A stretch of DNA of 64,000 nucleotides from Neodiprion pinetum (taxonomy: Eukaryota > Arthropoda > Insecta > Hymenoptera > Diprionidae): positions 26,143,456-26,207,455 of the forward strand of contig NC_060233.1 of the NCBI RefSeq assembly GCF_021155775.2. The letters run 5' to 3'. A program made the translations under genes and the position numbers. How positions within the stretch are numbered: the stretch's first letter is position 1; each line of letters begins with the position of its first letter. Shown piece by piece: positions 1-12,869 of the stretch. A model generated the notes under the pieces. That model was not told the origin of the DNA and did no database searches. It saw only the letters and a list, made by a program, of their open reading frames with translations.

Positions 1-599
1 GGCTCGAAAATTTCTAGTAAGTTAAATTGACTGTATAATTTCGTCGAAAAGTTTTCTTAATTGAAATAAAGTACCTCTTGAATCAATAAGAAATCTTTTG
101 ATTCAATTAAACGTTACGTTAACTTGGAACGGTTGTTTCAGCTGACTGTGTTTTCGGTTATCGATAAAATGTAATACATCATTTTCCTGTAGATTAAACT
201 TTTGTTCACTGCAACATTTCCACGCTTCAAAATCAAACATATACGATGATCCAATGAGCTGAATACTCGTTCTGTGTATACATAGTATTTTTTATTGACA
301 TGACTGAATTTGTATTAGCGTAACCGATAATTTAGTTCGACTAATCACCATGAAAATTGAGTCGATAGCGGGAATGATGTTGTTTCAAATGTTTAATCGT
401 AAGAATGGAAATGATTTTCGATAACTCAAAGTTATTCCATACAAATATGAATTTCGCCGAAACAAGTGCAGTTTAATATTAATGTTTCTATTTCTCAGAT
501 TTACTTGTGAATCCTTTTAAAAATAATTCCAGTATCATTCATCGTCGCATTGGAGTAACTCGTAGTGATGGAAATATTACTGACACGAATAAAGAGCTC
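1..599. other. AT-rich, no feature seen
   Basis: No ORF or repeat that I can support. Confidence 0.6.
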
Positions 600-720
600 C
601 GTATAAGACAGTGAAAACTGCCATATTCTCAAAGAGTTAGCTTTGTGTGGTAGTTATAAGAGCGTTATACGACTAGTAATGTAAGCGTCCCCGATTCAAG
701 TCCCTCCGTATGATGTAAAA
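600..720 (+). ncRNA. tRNA-like / SINE-head-like relic (weak)
   Basis: GATTCAAGTCC near 692 fits the pol III box B consensus (GGTTCRANTCC), and a TAGCTTTGTGTGGTAG stretch near 639 resembles a distorted box A. CTAGTAA between them resembles a Thr-type anticodon loop, but the anticodon stem and acceptor stem do not pair. It is not a functional tRNA. A tRNA-derived SINE fragment or chance are both possible. Confidence 0.2.
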
Positions 721-1053
721 TTACGTATGATAATTAAACATAAACTTATTTTTGTCGGATTTGTTTAACCAAAAGGCATACAATGGAGTTTGTGGTTCGT
801 TGAAGAGTTTTATTAATATCAAATTTATCGGTTTGCTAAATTTAACGGTGTATATAGAATGTAAACAGGTGTATAGAGTATTAGGCTTCGCTTTGGAGCA
901 GCGTTTGGTTTCAATGTACACAAGCGACTGACTTACTAGATCAACTTTTGTTTTGCTCTATATTCGTTCTAGAACCTTCCAGAAGGTAGAGGAATTCGTA
1001 ACGCTATATTTTGGTAGCTCCGGTACACGCGCACTTTTACTATCCATTGTCTT

Positions 1054-1070
1054 ACGACTATACGTATAGT
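1054..1070. repeat. 17-bp palindromic repeat, copy A
   Basis: ACGACTATACGTATAGT, identical to 1605-1621. It contains the palindrome ACTATACGTATAGT. Confidence 0.8.
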
Positions 1071-1380
1071 TTAAACTGCCATGTTCCCATTTGAAATACA
1101 ACGATAAATTTATCGATCAATTCGTCATAATACTTTTAGTTGTAAATGACCAGTATTACCACTACATTGTCTGTCCCATCTATTCAACCAAGATATTTAG
1201 CTGAATTGGAAAAGCATTTCTTTCGCCGTATTCGATCGCCATAATCGGCAGAGTCAAATAAACGGTAGTTGACTCAAACAATTTTTTCTCTGAGTATGAT
1301 CGCGTTCATCAGCGATTGACAACAATAGAAGAACGGTCGAAGGCAATTGAGTCGCGATTTGCAGAGCGTGTAGTTGAGTA

Positions 1381-1381
1381 A

Positions 1382-1434
<53 letters not shown>

Positions 1435-1435
1435 A
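1381..1435 (+). repeat. (GAAA)n microsatellite
   Basis: A near-perfect GAAA tetranucleotide array. A purine-rich tract continues to about 1605. The SFFLSFFL-type ORFs on the minus strand here come from the repeat only. Confidence 0.97.
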
Positions 1436-1604
1436 GGGAAGAAATAAAGTGGAGAGAAAAACCAACGGAAAAATAAGACAAAAAGAACGAAGGTGAGGGA
1501 GGGGAAAAAGTAAAGTACAGGAAACAAACGACTTTGGTTACACGATGTAGAGTCGGGCGAACAAAGAGGGAAGAGAAAGCGGCGAGCGAAGAATAGGCAG
1601 AGGA

Positions 1605-1621
1605 ACGACTATACGTATAGT
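1605..1621. repeat. 17-bp palindromic repeat, copy B
   Basis: Exact second copy of the 17-mer at 1054-1070. Here the palindrome extends to 16 bp (GACTATACGTATAGTC). The two copies flank a 534-bp stretch that includes the GAAA microsatellite. Confidence 0.8.
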
Positions 1622-2306
1622 CTCAACGGTTCCTGAAGCAGCAAGCAGGAACCGGAGGCACCGCAGGATTCTTTTAATGCCGGGCGCGCGCCACGCCGGC
1701 GGTCCTTCCCGGGCTTAAAAATCTTTGAAACATGAGAATCGGAAAAGCGGAATAAAAAATAGGGCCCGCCCGGCGTTGAGATATTGCCGGAGTGTCGCGG
1801 AATGTATCACGCGGTCACCGCTCCCTTCCTTACGCAAGGGCTTAACTCCATCCAGATGCCGAAGACTTGGGCCCGGCGCTACTCTGAAATATAGAAATAA
1901 TAACGGCGCATATATCTACATCGTTCAAGGGTGTGAAAAAAACCTTGATATGCCCTGCCGCCATAAATCAACCCCGTATCGTCTGGTGTAACAGATATGT
2001 GTGTTTTGTCTGCACTCCGTGTCTGACGATGAGTATATGGGTTCGAATGCGAGATAACGCCATCTAAGTTTACAGAGTTTTCGCAAAATACAACTTTGAA
2101 AATGATCATTGTCGTGATTGTGCGAGTGAATGCAAATAACGACGCAGACTTGTAGGAGCTGGTAGGCGATTTATTTACAAAAGTATGTACAGAAATTTGA
2201 GAGCTATGATATGAGAGGTCGAGTACTCAGATCGAGGGGACTGGTCGACTGCTCTGCACGAAAGTTGGTTAGAGACTGTGACATCGTATGCAAGTAGGTA
2301 GTTAGG
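1622..2306. other. Non-coding stretch with CpG-rich block
   Basis: 1675-1890 is GC- and CpG-rich (GGGCGCGCGCCACGCCGGCG), unlike the AT-rich surroundings. No gene is recognised. It could be regulatory. Confidence 0.45.
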
Positions 2307-2308
2307 TA

Positions 2309-2660
2309 CACTTGGGGACAATGAATCTGAGACGGCTAATTTTTTACACTAGACAGTTACGTTGGCAGCACAGAGAAACCTACAGCGCCACAGTCGGCCG
2401 AGCGCGAAGCAAACTCAATCTCAATAAACGTAACGTAACCCATGACCGCTGAATCTAACCTTAGAATACCTGTCAATCTGCCAAGTCATTATTCCCGCGG
2501 TATTCTCAGATTAGATTCGGCGGTCATGGGTTATGTTACGTTTATTGAGATTGAGTTTGTTTCGCGCTCGGCCGACCGTGGCGCTGTATGTTTCTCTGTG
2601 CTGCCAACGTAACTGTCTAGTGGAAAAAATTATCCGTCTCAGATTCATTATTCCCAAGTG
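2309..2660. mobile_element. 352-bp foldback MITE with TA flanks
   Basis: Two arms of about 162 bp (2309-2470 and 2499-2660) are nearly perfect reverse complements around a 28-bp loop. The ends read CACTTGGGGA and TCCCAAGTG and are flanked on both sides by TA (2307-2308, 2661-2662), as expected for Tc1/mariner-type insertion. There is no coding capacity. The arms contain CAATCTCAATAAACGTAACG and its inverse. The few arm mismatches suggest a fairly recent insertion. The superfamily assignment rests only on the TA and is tentative. Confidence 0.85.
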
Positions 2661-2662
2661 TA

Positions 2663-5600
2663 CATACGTGCCGGAAAGCAATATTAGAAAAGGATAGAAA
2701 AGTTTTTTGAAAAGAATGATAAAGAAGTCGGGAAACCGGAACCTGGAAAAAACCAGGCTCGCCAGTTGGTCGCCAGATTTTATATGACCCTGTGACGCTG
2801 ACCGAAGGCTACCCTTCCAGGTACCGCAGGATAGGGAAGAAACTCAAAAAAAGGTTTGCGGATAGGAAAGTCGAAAAGTATGGAGAATGGCGAAAGCAAT
2901 AGAAAGAACAGAAATATATTTACAACCATAGATTTTTTCACTTTTTTTTAAGGCCCTGCTCGAAAAATGTGTGACATGAACCTGGAGTGGGTAGGAAAAT
3001 ATTTAAGGTCGCTAATAATTATTGTAATATGTATTATTTATTTTTATGTGTACACCTTACGGACTTGTTAGTAGTTTATTTTCTTCTGTATCGTGGCCCG
3101 ATTAATCGTTCACGAATCAACAGCAAACTGCGCGTAACAATTCCGCAGTTGGCTGTTCTCGTATTTTATCCGAAAGATTAATCGTCTCGGAGAAATTTGG
3201 ATAACACTTTTTGCTATCGAAAGAGGAATCTCACATCATATTAGTATCTCTATTACGTTTTTAGTTCTGATTTTCATGAACAATGATTAATCGGACCACG
3301 ATATGAAAAAAATAAACTGATAATAAGTTCCTAAGATATACACGTAAAAATAAATAAAAAATATTTCAATAATTGGTGACGACCTCTAAATATTTTCCTA
3401 CCTCCTCCAGGATTTACGACAATTTTTGTTACAGTATTTGTCATAAATTTTTCGAGTAGCACCTTAAAACAAAAAGATAAAAAATTAACCACCCTAGTGT
3501 ACATATATAGTGTACTATTTTCTGGAAACATCTTTGAAGCCAGGATTGCGGGTGTTTCGCAGAAGATGAAAGTGCCAATTGCTTATGTTCTTTACGGGTT
3601 CCTGTTACTCAAAAAAGCCAATGACATTGAGAATTCAAAGTATGAAGGGTAGTAGAATGAGTCGATTGGCATAAATGGAACATATTCAGATTCTGTTGCA
3701 TCGTAATCATTTAACGAAACACCAACATTTTTTGAAATAACGGGGATGTTTAGACACAATTTCCGAATACTTGACTAAATATGAAATGTTTCAGGCAGGG
3801 ATGTGTTTCACTATAATTGCATTTCAGTTGCTCTACCAGGAAATTGAAATCGTACTATAACGATCATCTTCTCGAGAAGGAGGAATTAGACTCTCTTGTA
3901 GTTGTAATGTAATTCCTGATGGTAGGTAAATGAACTGACAATAAATAAGTTTCAGAAAGTCTGATAACCTTTATGCACGCCACCGATTCATTTTTCGTTA
4001 TGTGGTCTGAAAGATGCAGTCTTTTGGAAATAAATTAAACTCCGACCGTATCTGCGTTTTCGCCTTAAATTTGTAATAACATCCGACTGAAGAGGACGTG
4101 AAATTTAGCAATTGATATTCTCTCCGTCAGCTCGACGTATGCAGTTTAAACTCAAGCTGTGACAGTGTAAACATTGTCGCTTAATCATAGAGTGTAAACG
4201 AGGCGTAAGTGTCTTGGGCGGTAGACGTTCAAGATACGTGAAGGTACAACATTCTCCTGCTACCTATCCCGAGCCAGACCTGAGATTAAGTGAGGACGGG
4301 GTGAATGTGTGTAGACTAGAGCGAAATACTATCTCTGCCGGAGCGCCTTTCGATTAGCTCCAGGAAGGCAGCGGCGGCGTGGCGTCTTTCCGTTGGATTT
4401 ACAGCTGGGGGGTGGTTTTAGCTACCCTTCGTAGTTGCGCGAAAGGGCATTGGGGTTAAGAGAAGAGATGCTATACATGCTGGTCGGGCTGATGGAGGGG
4501 GCGTTTCCGATATCTCGGACACGCCACCGGTCTTAGAGTGGAAAAAAAGTGTCTTTAGGCCGGGCAACGGGCCCCGAGCTGCTTAGCCGCATCGGAAGAG
4601 CGAGAAATCGTTATTCCGCTATCAGATGCTATCAGTGATCTACGGGAATCCATTTCGACCGATTTTCAACACACCAGCGATTAAAACTCGAAATTAAACC
4701 ATAAAAAGTGATTTCCCTGAATTACAGTGAAATCTTGCAAGGCCAAAATGGCTCCGAATAGTTTCTTTCTCCTCATCGAGTTGGTACATGTTTCATTTTA
4801 CAGGGAAATCCGTGCACAAATCTACCATGAATCTTCATTTGTGAATCGAATAATGTACACGATAAATTGATTTCCAGCATACAAGTTTATTTTTGAACGA
4901 TCAGTTCACAAAATCAATTCAAAGTTGAAGTCTTAATATAAGAAAATTGTAAAAGTACGAGCGAAAAAATTTCATTGCTTCTTGTACCTCACTAGAATTA
5001 CACTTCGAAAATAGCCAACTTTTTCGGATTTCCAGGCTTTGGCTCTTCTTCTTAGGGTAGCTAGAGTTTTCTCCGTATCTTTGTGCAATCAAAAACTTAC
5101 AACAGAGTTTTTAGGGAAGAACCATACGGTAGTACGAAAGCGTGAAAGATTTTAGTTTGCGAGAGTTCAGACTTGATCTTCCCATCCCCAGTCCGTTATG
5201 CGGGATAGTTTGGGGAAGACGTAGAGCACGAGTTTCCGGCAGAGACTCTCCGGAGCTTTCTCGAACGTTCCAGTCGAATCAGTCAAACCAGAGAACGTGT
5301 TTGCAAACCATTACGGTACAGTTTTAAACCCCGGATACCCTCCCGTGTTTGGACTCCAGTTCTCCCGACTACTCTTCTCCCCTTCCAGGCAAACCACCCA
5401 CCCTCGGATTTCGGTTGGGTTGGATGGCGAATTTGGTGCAGACCAGGTTGGGCGTGGAATGTTTCCGTATTGTTTGACAGGTCCGTGCGTGAAAAGTTGG
5501 GGTAAAAGAGACATCGACATTTCCACAGATAAAATTTTAGAAATTTTTAATTGTAATTTGTATATCTTGAAAAAATATGTCTGTATAAATATTCTGTTCT

Positions 5601-6738
5601 CTTGAACCGATTGCTGTTAGTCGAATTCATACATATTTGAATTTCACGTTTACTTTATTTCACTACTGTTTCGTTTCGCGACACTACATAACTGAAACAC
5701 CATAAACCTCTTCGTCCAAAAAGCTTCTGAGTCTGACTTAAACATTGGTTTAAGATGACTTCCGGCAGTGGTGTATGGTACCGATGATCGGTAATTTGGA
5801 TTAGACGACCTCACAAAGAGGTCCGAAAATATCATGACATATCCCTAGACACATAAGCTTGGAGAGTATTTAACTAGACACCGCGATGAATGCACATTGG
5901 AAACATACCAGCCACTAAGAACACCGACTGATAGACGGTGGTGCATTAATTGCGAGAAATTGGGCTGTCCTGACTCGCGCCCATTTCACGGATGATATAT
6001 ACTGAACGGGAAAATCAAGGCACGGGAAATTCCTGCGTGTATGGGTAGGAAAATGCTCCTACATATGCAGGCCCAACTCTGGAACAGGGAAGAAGGGTGA
6101 CACCGTTTACCGGCATCTCTTGGTCATTTATACTTCCGGCCGGACGGAACTGCGTCTGAACCAATGCGACGCCGAGGCTAGTCGAGCCGCAGCGATCACT
6201 AGTTTCCGGCGATGAAATTGGCTAGAAGTTACTCGCGTCCTCTGCCCGTGCTATCGTCTGCCAAAGTTCCAGCACCGTATCATCGAGAGTCGTTTTCCTC
6301 GCTTCTCCCCACGCTGGGATTCCCCATTAAGTATCCTGGTTGCTGTTAAGTTCTAACCACCTACCAACTCATCCTCGTCTGCGCATCGCTCTTAATTGGC
6401 GAAAGGGACGGCGGAAGACCGTTCGCAGTGTACCACCAATCTCTGCCCTTCTTCAACAGGAGCCGAGGTCGGCGTAATCATCACTGATGTGAAGAAAACT
6501 GATACTGCTAAGATTACATCGCTACTTGGGCGGAACTGATTCTGATACGGTACTAGCTTCAGTAAATATAGCATACATTTTTGATAGGAATTACTCATTC
6601 TGTCGTTCGCACGTCACTTGATTACATTGCGGTGAATTCGTTGTGACTGATTCAACACATTGTGCTGGTGTTGGAAGGTCCGATTCTCGCGGTGTAAACA
6701 TGTTGCGAAATCAACCCAGAATTACGCTAGCAGTATTG
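2663..6738. other. Non-coding stretch
   Basis: Mostly AT-rich. GC-rich patches occur at about 4330-4640 and 5140-5480, and 6060-6300 is moderately GC-rich. ORFs are short and look random. No repeat structure was noticed. Confidence 0.5.
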
Positions 6739-7160
6739 CACTGAGAAAAATTTTTAGTTCCGGATCCACTCCTTAACTATTTTCATTTTTTACCACAATC
6801 AAAAAATATAGTTTTAGGTAGAAAATGAAAATTAGTTTTCTAGCTGTTACCGGAAAGTCTAGTATCCGTTACTATTCTTTCTCATTACGATCACTGTTAC
6901 TATATTTTCTTGTAACTGTTGCGAAAATTTAATGCTTGGGCAAGAATAAATTGAGGTAAAAGCCTTGTTTAACCAAAAAAGTAGAGTAAACCTCACAAAC
7001 TGATTTCGCGTTACAATTACCAAAAAAGGATCGACAATAGCGCAAAATAGTTACGCGTACCTCGTTTTACGTAATTCCAACAATATTCAAACAGTTTTTT
7101 AACGACACCTGTTTTACTGAATTTTCCTACTTACTATAACCAATGAAATTTTTCTCAGTG
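6739..7160 (+). mobile_element. CACTGAG-end MITE, copy 1 (422 bp)
   Basis: An AT-rich element running from CACTGAGAAAAATTTTTAG to GAAATTTTTCTCAGTG, so its ends are short inverted repeats of about 15 bp. A second copy of the same length lies at 13878-14299 and a shortened inverted copy at 24992-25224. The interior shares blocks such as GTCTAGTATCCGTTACTATT and AAAAAGGATCGACAATAGCG with copy 2. There is no ORF. I could not find a clear target duplication, so the superfamily is open. Confidence 0.85.
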
Positions 7161-10100
7161 AAGATATTTTTTTCTATTTTGACTTTAACCCCTTCGACGG
7201 CATTGACGCAATATCCCGTTGAAAAATCGATGTCTTTTTATGGGCACTAAGTTAACCCTGCCGTCGCAGGGGTTAAGCCTCCTCGCAACTCTACTCTGCA
7301 TCTTTTCCTCTCCTTACCTATACTTTATACTCAGGAATCCTTGCAACCAACGTTTCCCACACACAGTATTTGCAGTTTCTCTTCCTCGCCTGAATTTTCA
7401 AAAACTTTTCCAAGAACTCCGACTTTTCACCCCTACATCCTTCTACCAATCACCTCCACACGTTGTTAGACACTCGACCCAGTTCCCTTAATTTTTTTAA
7501 AAACAATCTTCAACAGGGATGAGCTGTTCAACGCCAAACGTCAACTAACTTTCATCTCTTTCAATATCAACTAATGGTCTTAGCCTTTTTTAGACTCCCC
7601 TGTGAACTATCACCATTCATCTTACATCACAATCATCACATTTCACATATTTAATAAACCAGTTATTTTTTGTCGGTTAAATTCATCGTACATCGAACAC
7701 TATTTCTCCTGCAAATTCATACCATCCCCGTTTTAAGAAATTGTAGTAAGGAAGCTGCATAGCCGTAACGATAAGGAAACCCAGTTCTTCGCAGGTAAGG
7801 CCTTATAAATCTTGCCACCTCCCATAAATGATCGGAGCTTGTTAGGGCGCTAAACCAAATATTTATGACATATCACGTACTGAAGAATATTTATAGAATA
7901 TCTAATATTAATGTATATCGATAAACCGATCTGAAGTTCACAATAAACGCAGGAATAGTGCTACGCAATATATTCCAGTGATCGTGGTATGGATGGACAA
8001 AATGATCTGATCCAGACGCAGTATAGCTGCATTGACCTTGGACAGCACTTCATGTGAAACAACAAAATTGAATTCTTCTTTTTAGAATACATTTTTAGAA
8101 AGGAAGATTTCAGAGGAGTTAATCACTTTATAGTATTCTCCTCAGTTGTTCATTCTTCTGGCGAAGCAATGATTGGAGAGTTGATTAATAAGGTAAGTTA
8201 GACAAGAAAAGATAATTAAAAGATTCGGAATGGTTTTGGAAGACTTTAAATAACTTCAAAATAATTCCGTGGAACTTTACATGACTTGAAGTGACCTGAC
8301 CTGCTCGCAATAAGCTTCTCACAAAGCCAAGTGAAACGGTTTATAAAACTTCGAAAGATTTCAGGTGACACAAAGTGAAATCAAACGACTGTCACGAAGG
8401 TACGCGCCGGGTTTTAAGAATGGTTAACACCATGTATGCAACAGAATCTGCAAGCTTCCTCAAAGAGACCCTCTGTGTTGATCGTAGGAAAACAGGCGCG
8501 AGTTGTTTTGCAACGAGTTCTCTGCGACTGCGCGATGCACTTCCGATGATAGATGCAGACGTTGGTTGGTTTTACACGTGTATTTGCGTAGGTAGGTAGG
8601 TAGGTACCTCCTCGTGTTTGGGGACGACGGTGTATACGAGAGATGTTTACACAGAGGTACTTAATTAATTAATGAAAGTCTCACTGGCGGAGTCAGCCTC
8701 CCCACGCGAGGATGTTTTAATCCATCTCATTTTGCACGTACCTTTCTCTCCTTCCTCCCATTTCCCTATTCTCTGGTCCGCCAGCCCCATCCCCTGCAGG
8801 TGGCCCGGTGTTTACTCGACTTTCTGTTTGATCGCGAGCTTTTTGCTGCTGCTATTGTTGCGTCATCGCCATCGCCGTTGCTTTTTCAGGGCAGTTTTCG
8901 GAACGAGTCCGTTGCTGACTTTTTTGTCATCCTCCATACCTTTGTGCACGACGTGTTCTTGGGCTCAGTGCAGCGCAAAGTATAACGAGCTTTGCTAGAG
9001 TAGGTGCATTCCCAGCAGCGCCGCTCGCCTGCGGAGTGACAACTTCACTTGGCCAGTTTCGCAAGTCAGTCTGAGTTTCAGACTAACTTTGTTTATACCT
9101 GCTCAGGTGTTTCAACTGAATTGATTCGACGCCGCGTCTGATTGTAAGCCAAATGCAAACGCCCCTGCGCTCTGTGGGGTTATCGTTATTATTATACCAG
9201 GACTTGTACCAGGTTTATAACCCCCGGCCGCAAGAGACATGCACGACCCAACCAATTTCTTCGTAGGCTTCTCAAGATCCTTGATTCCAATTGCTTCGGG
9301 CGATTTCCTCTACAAGCATCGTTGCTTACCGCGTGTTACCTGCGTTATTGACTTTCACACCTGGCTCACATGCTTCAGCCTTACTCTGCTACCTCCAACC
9401 TTTTCGGACCAACGATAATGTTCTTGATATTAACCTCTTTGTAAAAGGACGTATACACAGATGTTTCCATTCTTATCATAGAAATTTGTTTTGGGAATCT
9501 AGATATCTCACACACGTACCGACGCACGATTTTTCTTTTCCTTTTCTGTAGTTGGCGTCAATTTGAACTTCAAATACTTTTGTAGATAACAATTGATTCT
9601 TCAAAAAAGCTAACAATAAAATTTGCGTCAGGTTAATCTCTGTTATGTGTTGTCGCAGGAGGTATCATGTATTGAATAATCTACGAACTGGTTTAGACGT
9701 TAAAAAACTGCAAGTAAGATTATTATCCTTTCTGACTACATCATACCAAGTATTAAATTTCCCTTCATGAAAATTATTATAGTCTTATTTGTCCAACGGA
9801 TAGATTCGTTTCAGGAGTATTTGTGACGCTTGAACGCGAGAACTGACGCTTGTACGATCATGACAGAATCACTGAATCACGTGTAGAACGTTCGAATTTT
9901 ACTGGCCTTATTTTTGTCACGAATCATTAGCGGTGTTCGGTTTAATCTGTAAAAGAGATCCCTGATCGTTACGTAACGTTATCAGGGTATGCGGTATGGA
10001 ATAGAGTAGCCTTAATACATGCGGGGCGAAACACGAAGAGCTTACAGGTTTTGCGTGCGAATGTTGAGTCCTTGAGGAGTTTCTATCGTGGTGAAGATTT

Positions 10101-11716
10101 CGTCGTTTATGCGCAAAGTCGGGTACACTGTATATTGTATCACCCGTTGCGCACGTCATGCACTGCACCAGGCGAACCTTTTATTGGCTGTATGCTTGTC
10201 GGGATCGATTGTTTTACGTAATCAATGTGCGTATTTCTTTATGGGTAGAACGAACAAGCTATTGGCTCATCCATTATTCCCTTGACGAATTAATTTAATG
10301 GCTCAAGTTACTTCCTCGCCGGACGTGTCCATCAAATCAATTCCCTAGTTTTCGGGCCAGAAGTCACGATTCAATCGAGTTACCAATAGACGCCTATAGT
10401 CGGCGCATAGTCGTAAGAAAATTCTTAATAGGCTGAGTACCTGTACTCTAACAAATTAATCACGTTAAAACAGGCAATTTTCCGCCACCTTGTGTCTCTG
10501 GCTGAACTGACTCCATTAAACATTTGCCCTCTGCATTTGATCCGAGTTTTGTTCAACAGCTTCATTACGAATGTTCACCAAATGTGTCGTGACACTTGAA
10601 ATAAAATTCACAGGGTTGTTTTGGAGTGGGGAAGAACTATAACCGAAATTATGTAAAATTTTGTCACGAACACAGTTCGCGTGATGCACGAATATTTGAT
10701 GGCTGAATTTTTACACAGTTGAGGATTGGGAATTCATGATCAACACAGAGGGTTTATGGTACATTATGAATTTTACTTGAACGATGAATTTATTAAATCA
10801 GTGTTAAAGATGTAACAATAGAAATTATTGTATAAGATGATATACTTTTCATTTTTTAATTATTCATGTTTGATCGATAAGGAACGAGAATCAATATTAC
10901 AGAATTTTTTTAGTCAATCAAGTAGTGATTTCAAAAAAAAATACATATAAAAATCACGTTGGCAATTTTTAAGCTGTTCTCTGGAATTTTTGGACTTTTT
11001 CGAGACTTAAAAGTTCAGTCTGATGTAACACAGCATGCACGTTTAACTGTTTTACGTATAACCTCAGAGGTCAAAGAAAAGTGCTTTTGGTAGTAAAGTG
11101 ATGTAAAAGTGGTGCTGTATACTGAAAATACGGTTGAAGAGGTGAACGTGCAATGATATCAAATTCTCGTATGTCGCGCAGTTAGTGATCGAGTCGCAAA
11201 AAAATCATTGGTGTTATGTAACACTCATTTTAGGCATTTTGATATTTGTGTCTTTTTTACCATCAAGCTTATTACTATAACACAGTGAAGGGATACTGAC
11301 GCCTTACAACGGAGTATATTTTTCGTATTTTCAGAGTGTAAAAACAGTCAAAGCATTCGGCATAAATTTCGTACTAATTATATGGCTGTGTTCTACGATG
11401 GAAAAATAGTTTTGCTTACAAGATTCGTCGATTTACGAAGATCACACTGCAGGTACCAATTCCCGAAAGAAATTATGATTTTTACATCCCCATTTAAATA
11501 TCTGAATTGTATAGAGAGAAGAGCATTATGTATTCCGAAAGTTGAATATTCGTTTCTTATAATTTCACATTTTAGTAATTTGTCAGTCGTTTCAGTTTCA
11601 GATATTCTCAACTACAAATGAATCTGAATTCGTGATAGGTGCATATTATTTCAAGCTGAGCAGTTTAGACGTAAGTTTCTAACCTCTAATCCCCACTCAA
11701 CAAGGTAATATATATG

Positions 11717-11721
<5 letters not shown>
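7161..11721. other. Non-coding stretch
   Basis: A GC-richer block at about 8390-9250 includes the GGTA repeat. An ATG with eight codons ending at AAG|GTAAGT occurs near 8169-8192, with no supporting exon. The rest is AT-rich with nothing recognised. Confidence 0.5.
8589..8608 (+). repeat. (GGTA)n short tandem repeat
   Basis: Four to five GGTA units in a row. Confidence 0.85.

Positions 11722-11770
<49 letters not shown>
11722..11770. repeat. (TA)n microsatellite
   Basis: A near-uninterrupted TA array, preceded by a degenerate TATATGTACATG start. Confidence 0.97.
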
Positions 11771-11771
<1 letters not shown>

Positions 11772-11930
11772 AATGTAACGTGACGTTTCGACGCTTGCGT
11801 TACAAAACTGTTTCCCGAATCTGCCTCTCTCCACCGTCCCTCCGCATCAACTGATCGCGAAATTTGGTGGAAATAACCGACTAGCGACGAGGACTGACCA
11901 GATTCGCTCAAAATTTCAATGGTGGGGGGT

Positions 11931-12141
11931 GTCCTCTTATTGGAGCATCGGCCGTTTCGCCTAGTGACCACAAGTGTCGCTGCTGTCGAGGGATTCAGGC
12001 TGAGTGAGAGAGACGGAAACAGATTTCAAAACCACGGATAGGCAACATCCTGCTTTCACCTCTCTCGCACAGCTTGAATCCCTCGATAGCAGCGACACTC
12101 GTGGTCACTAGGCGAAACGGTCGGTGCTTCAATAAGAGGAC
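11931..12141. mobile_element. Foldback (MITE-like) element with arms of about 82 bp
   Basis: 11931-12012 and about 12059-12141 are reverse complements with few mismatches (GTCCTCTTATTGGAGCATCG against CGGTGCTTCAATAAGAGGAC), around a loop of about 46 bp. Weaker complementarity seems to continue outward on both sides (GGTGGGGGG against CCCATCACC), so the full element may be larger, about 11.9-12.17 kb. No ORF or clear target duplication is seen. Confidence 0.72.
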
Positions 12142-12386
12142 ATAGTCCCATCACCAGTTTTCAAACCTGTATGTAAGACCGTGACCGGACCCGTCTTCAC
12201 CGGGTTATCTAAGAGTTGCGCAAACGACGAAATTACGACGTAGCCTCAAGTTCTGCGTTAGCGACATTACAGAAGGTGCGCGACGAATTGCGCGATCAAC
12301 GGATATGATTCAGAATCGATTGTCACGAATTCTGGCAAGTACGTGACGTCACTGAACGGGTGGTGCAAAGGGGTCCGCGTTGAGGT

Positions 12387-12859
12387 AAGGTCCCTAGATT
12401 AGACAGGTCAAGGCACGCGTGTTCCAGTTTCCCTCACTATAACGCGGGCAAAAATGTTCTATGCGCGTTCGCCCAAAAAATATCAAACTTACATTACCGC
12501 ATTAACCAGTTTTAACCAATCTTGCTCAATTTTTTAAGGTTAAGCATTAACGAGTTGCGCCCTTAGTGTCCTGACGTTGACGAAATAAATAGAAGAACGC
12601 ATATATTTTGAGGTTAATCATTGTGACAGGTCAGGAATTAGAACCACACCGAGTGCTTTCCATTTAGAGCACAGTGTGACACAGTGTACAAATTTCTATT
12701 ATAAGCGGTCAATCCGGGCAAAGGAATAGACCAGAAATGTTTACACCGTGTCATATTGTGCTCTAAATGGAAAGCATCCATTGTCATACGAAACTTTTGG
12801 CGCATTCTCACTAATTTTTTTGCCCACGCGTGTCTTGACCTGTCTAATCTAGGGACCTT
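12387..12859. mobile_element. 473-bp TIR element with 10-bp target duplication
   Basis: The ends are 35-bp inverted repeats with a single mismatch (AAGGTCCCTAGATTAGACAG and its inverse). They are flanked by GCGTTGAGGT (12377-12386) and GCGTTCAGGT (12860-12869), a 9/10 match read as a target duplication. Such a length suits Mutator-like elements, and 8-bp hAT-type duplication is an alternative. It has no transposase, so it is non-autonomous. A second foldback is nested inside (12654-12776). Confidence 0.75.
12654..12776. repeat. Nested foldback inside the 473-bp TIR element
   Basis: Two 44-bp arms (12654-12697 and 12733-12776) are complementary at most positions (TGCTTTCCATTTAGAGCACA against its inverse), with a 35-bp loop. 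It is either part of the host element's own structure or a separate later insertion. No flanking duplication decides between these. Confidence 0.7.
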
Positions 12860-12869
12860 GCGTTCAGGT

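Noticed and set aside
600..720. Functional tRNA-Thr gene
   Set aside because: Box B and an anticodon-loop-like motif are present, but the anticodon and acceptor stems do not pair.
1254..1527. Minus-strand FFLSFFLS-type ORFs in three frames
   Set aside because: Created by the GAAA microsatellite.
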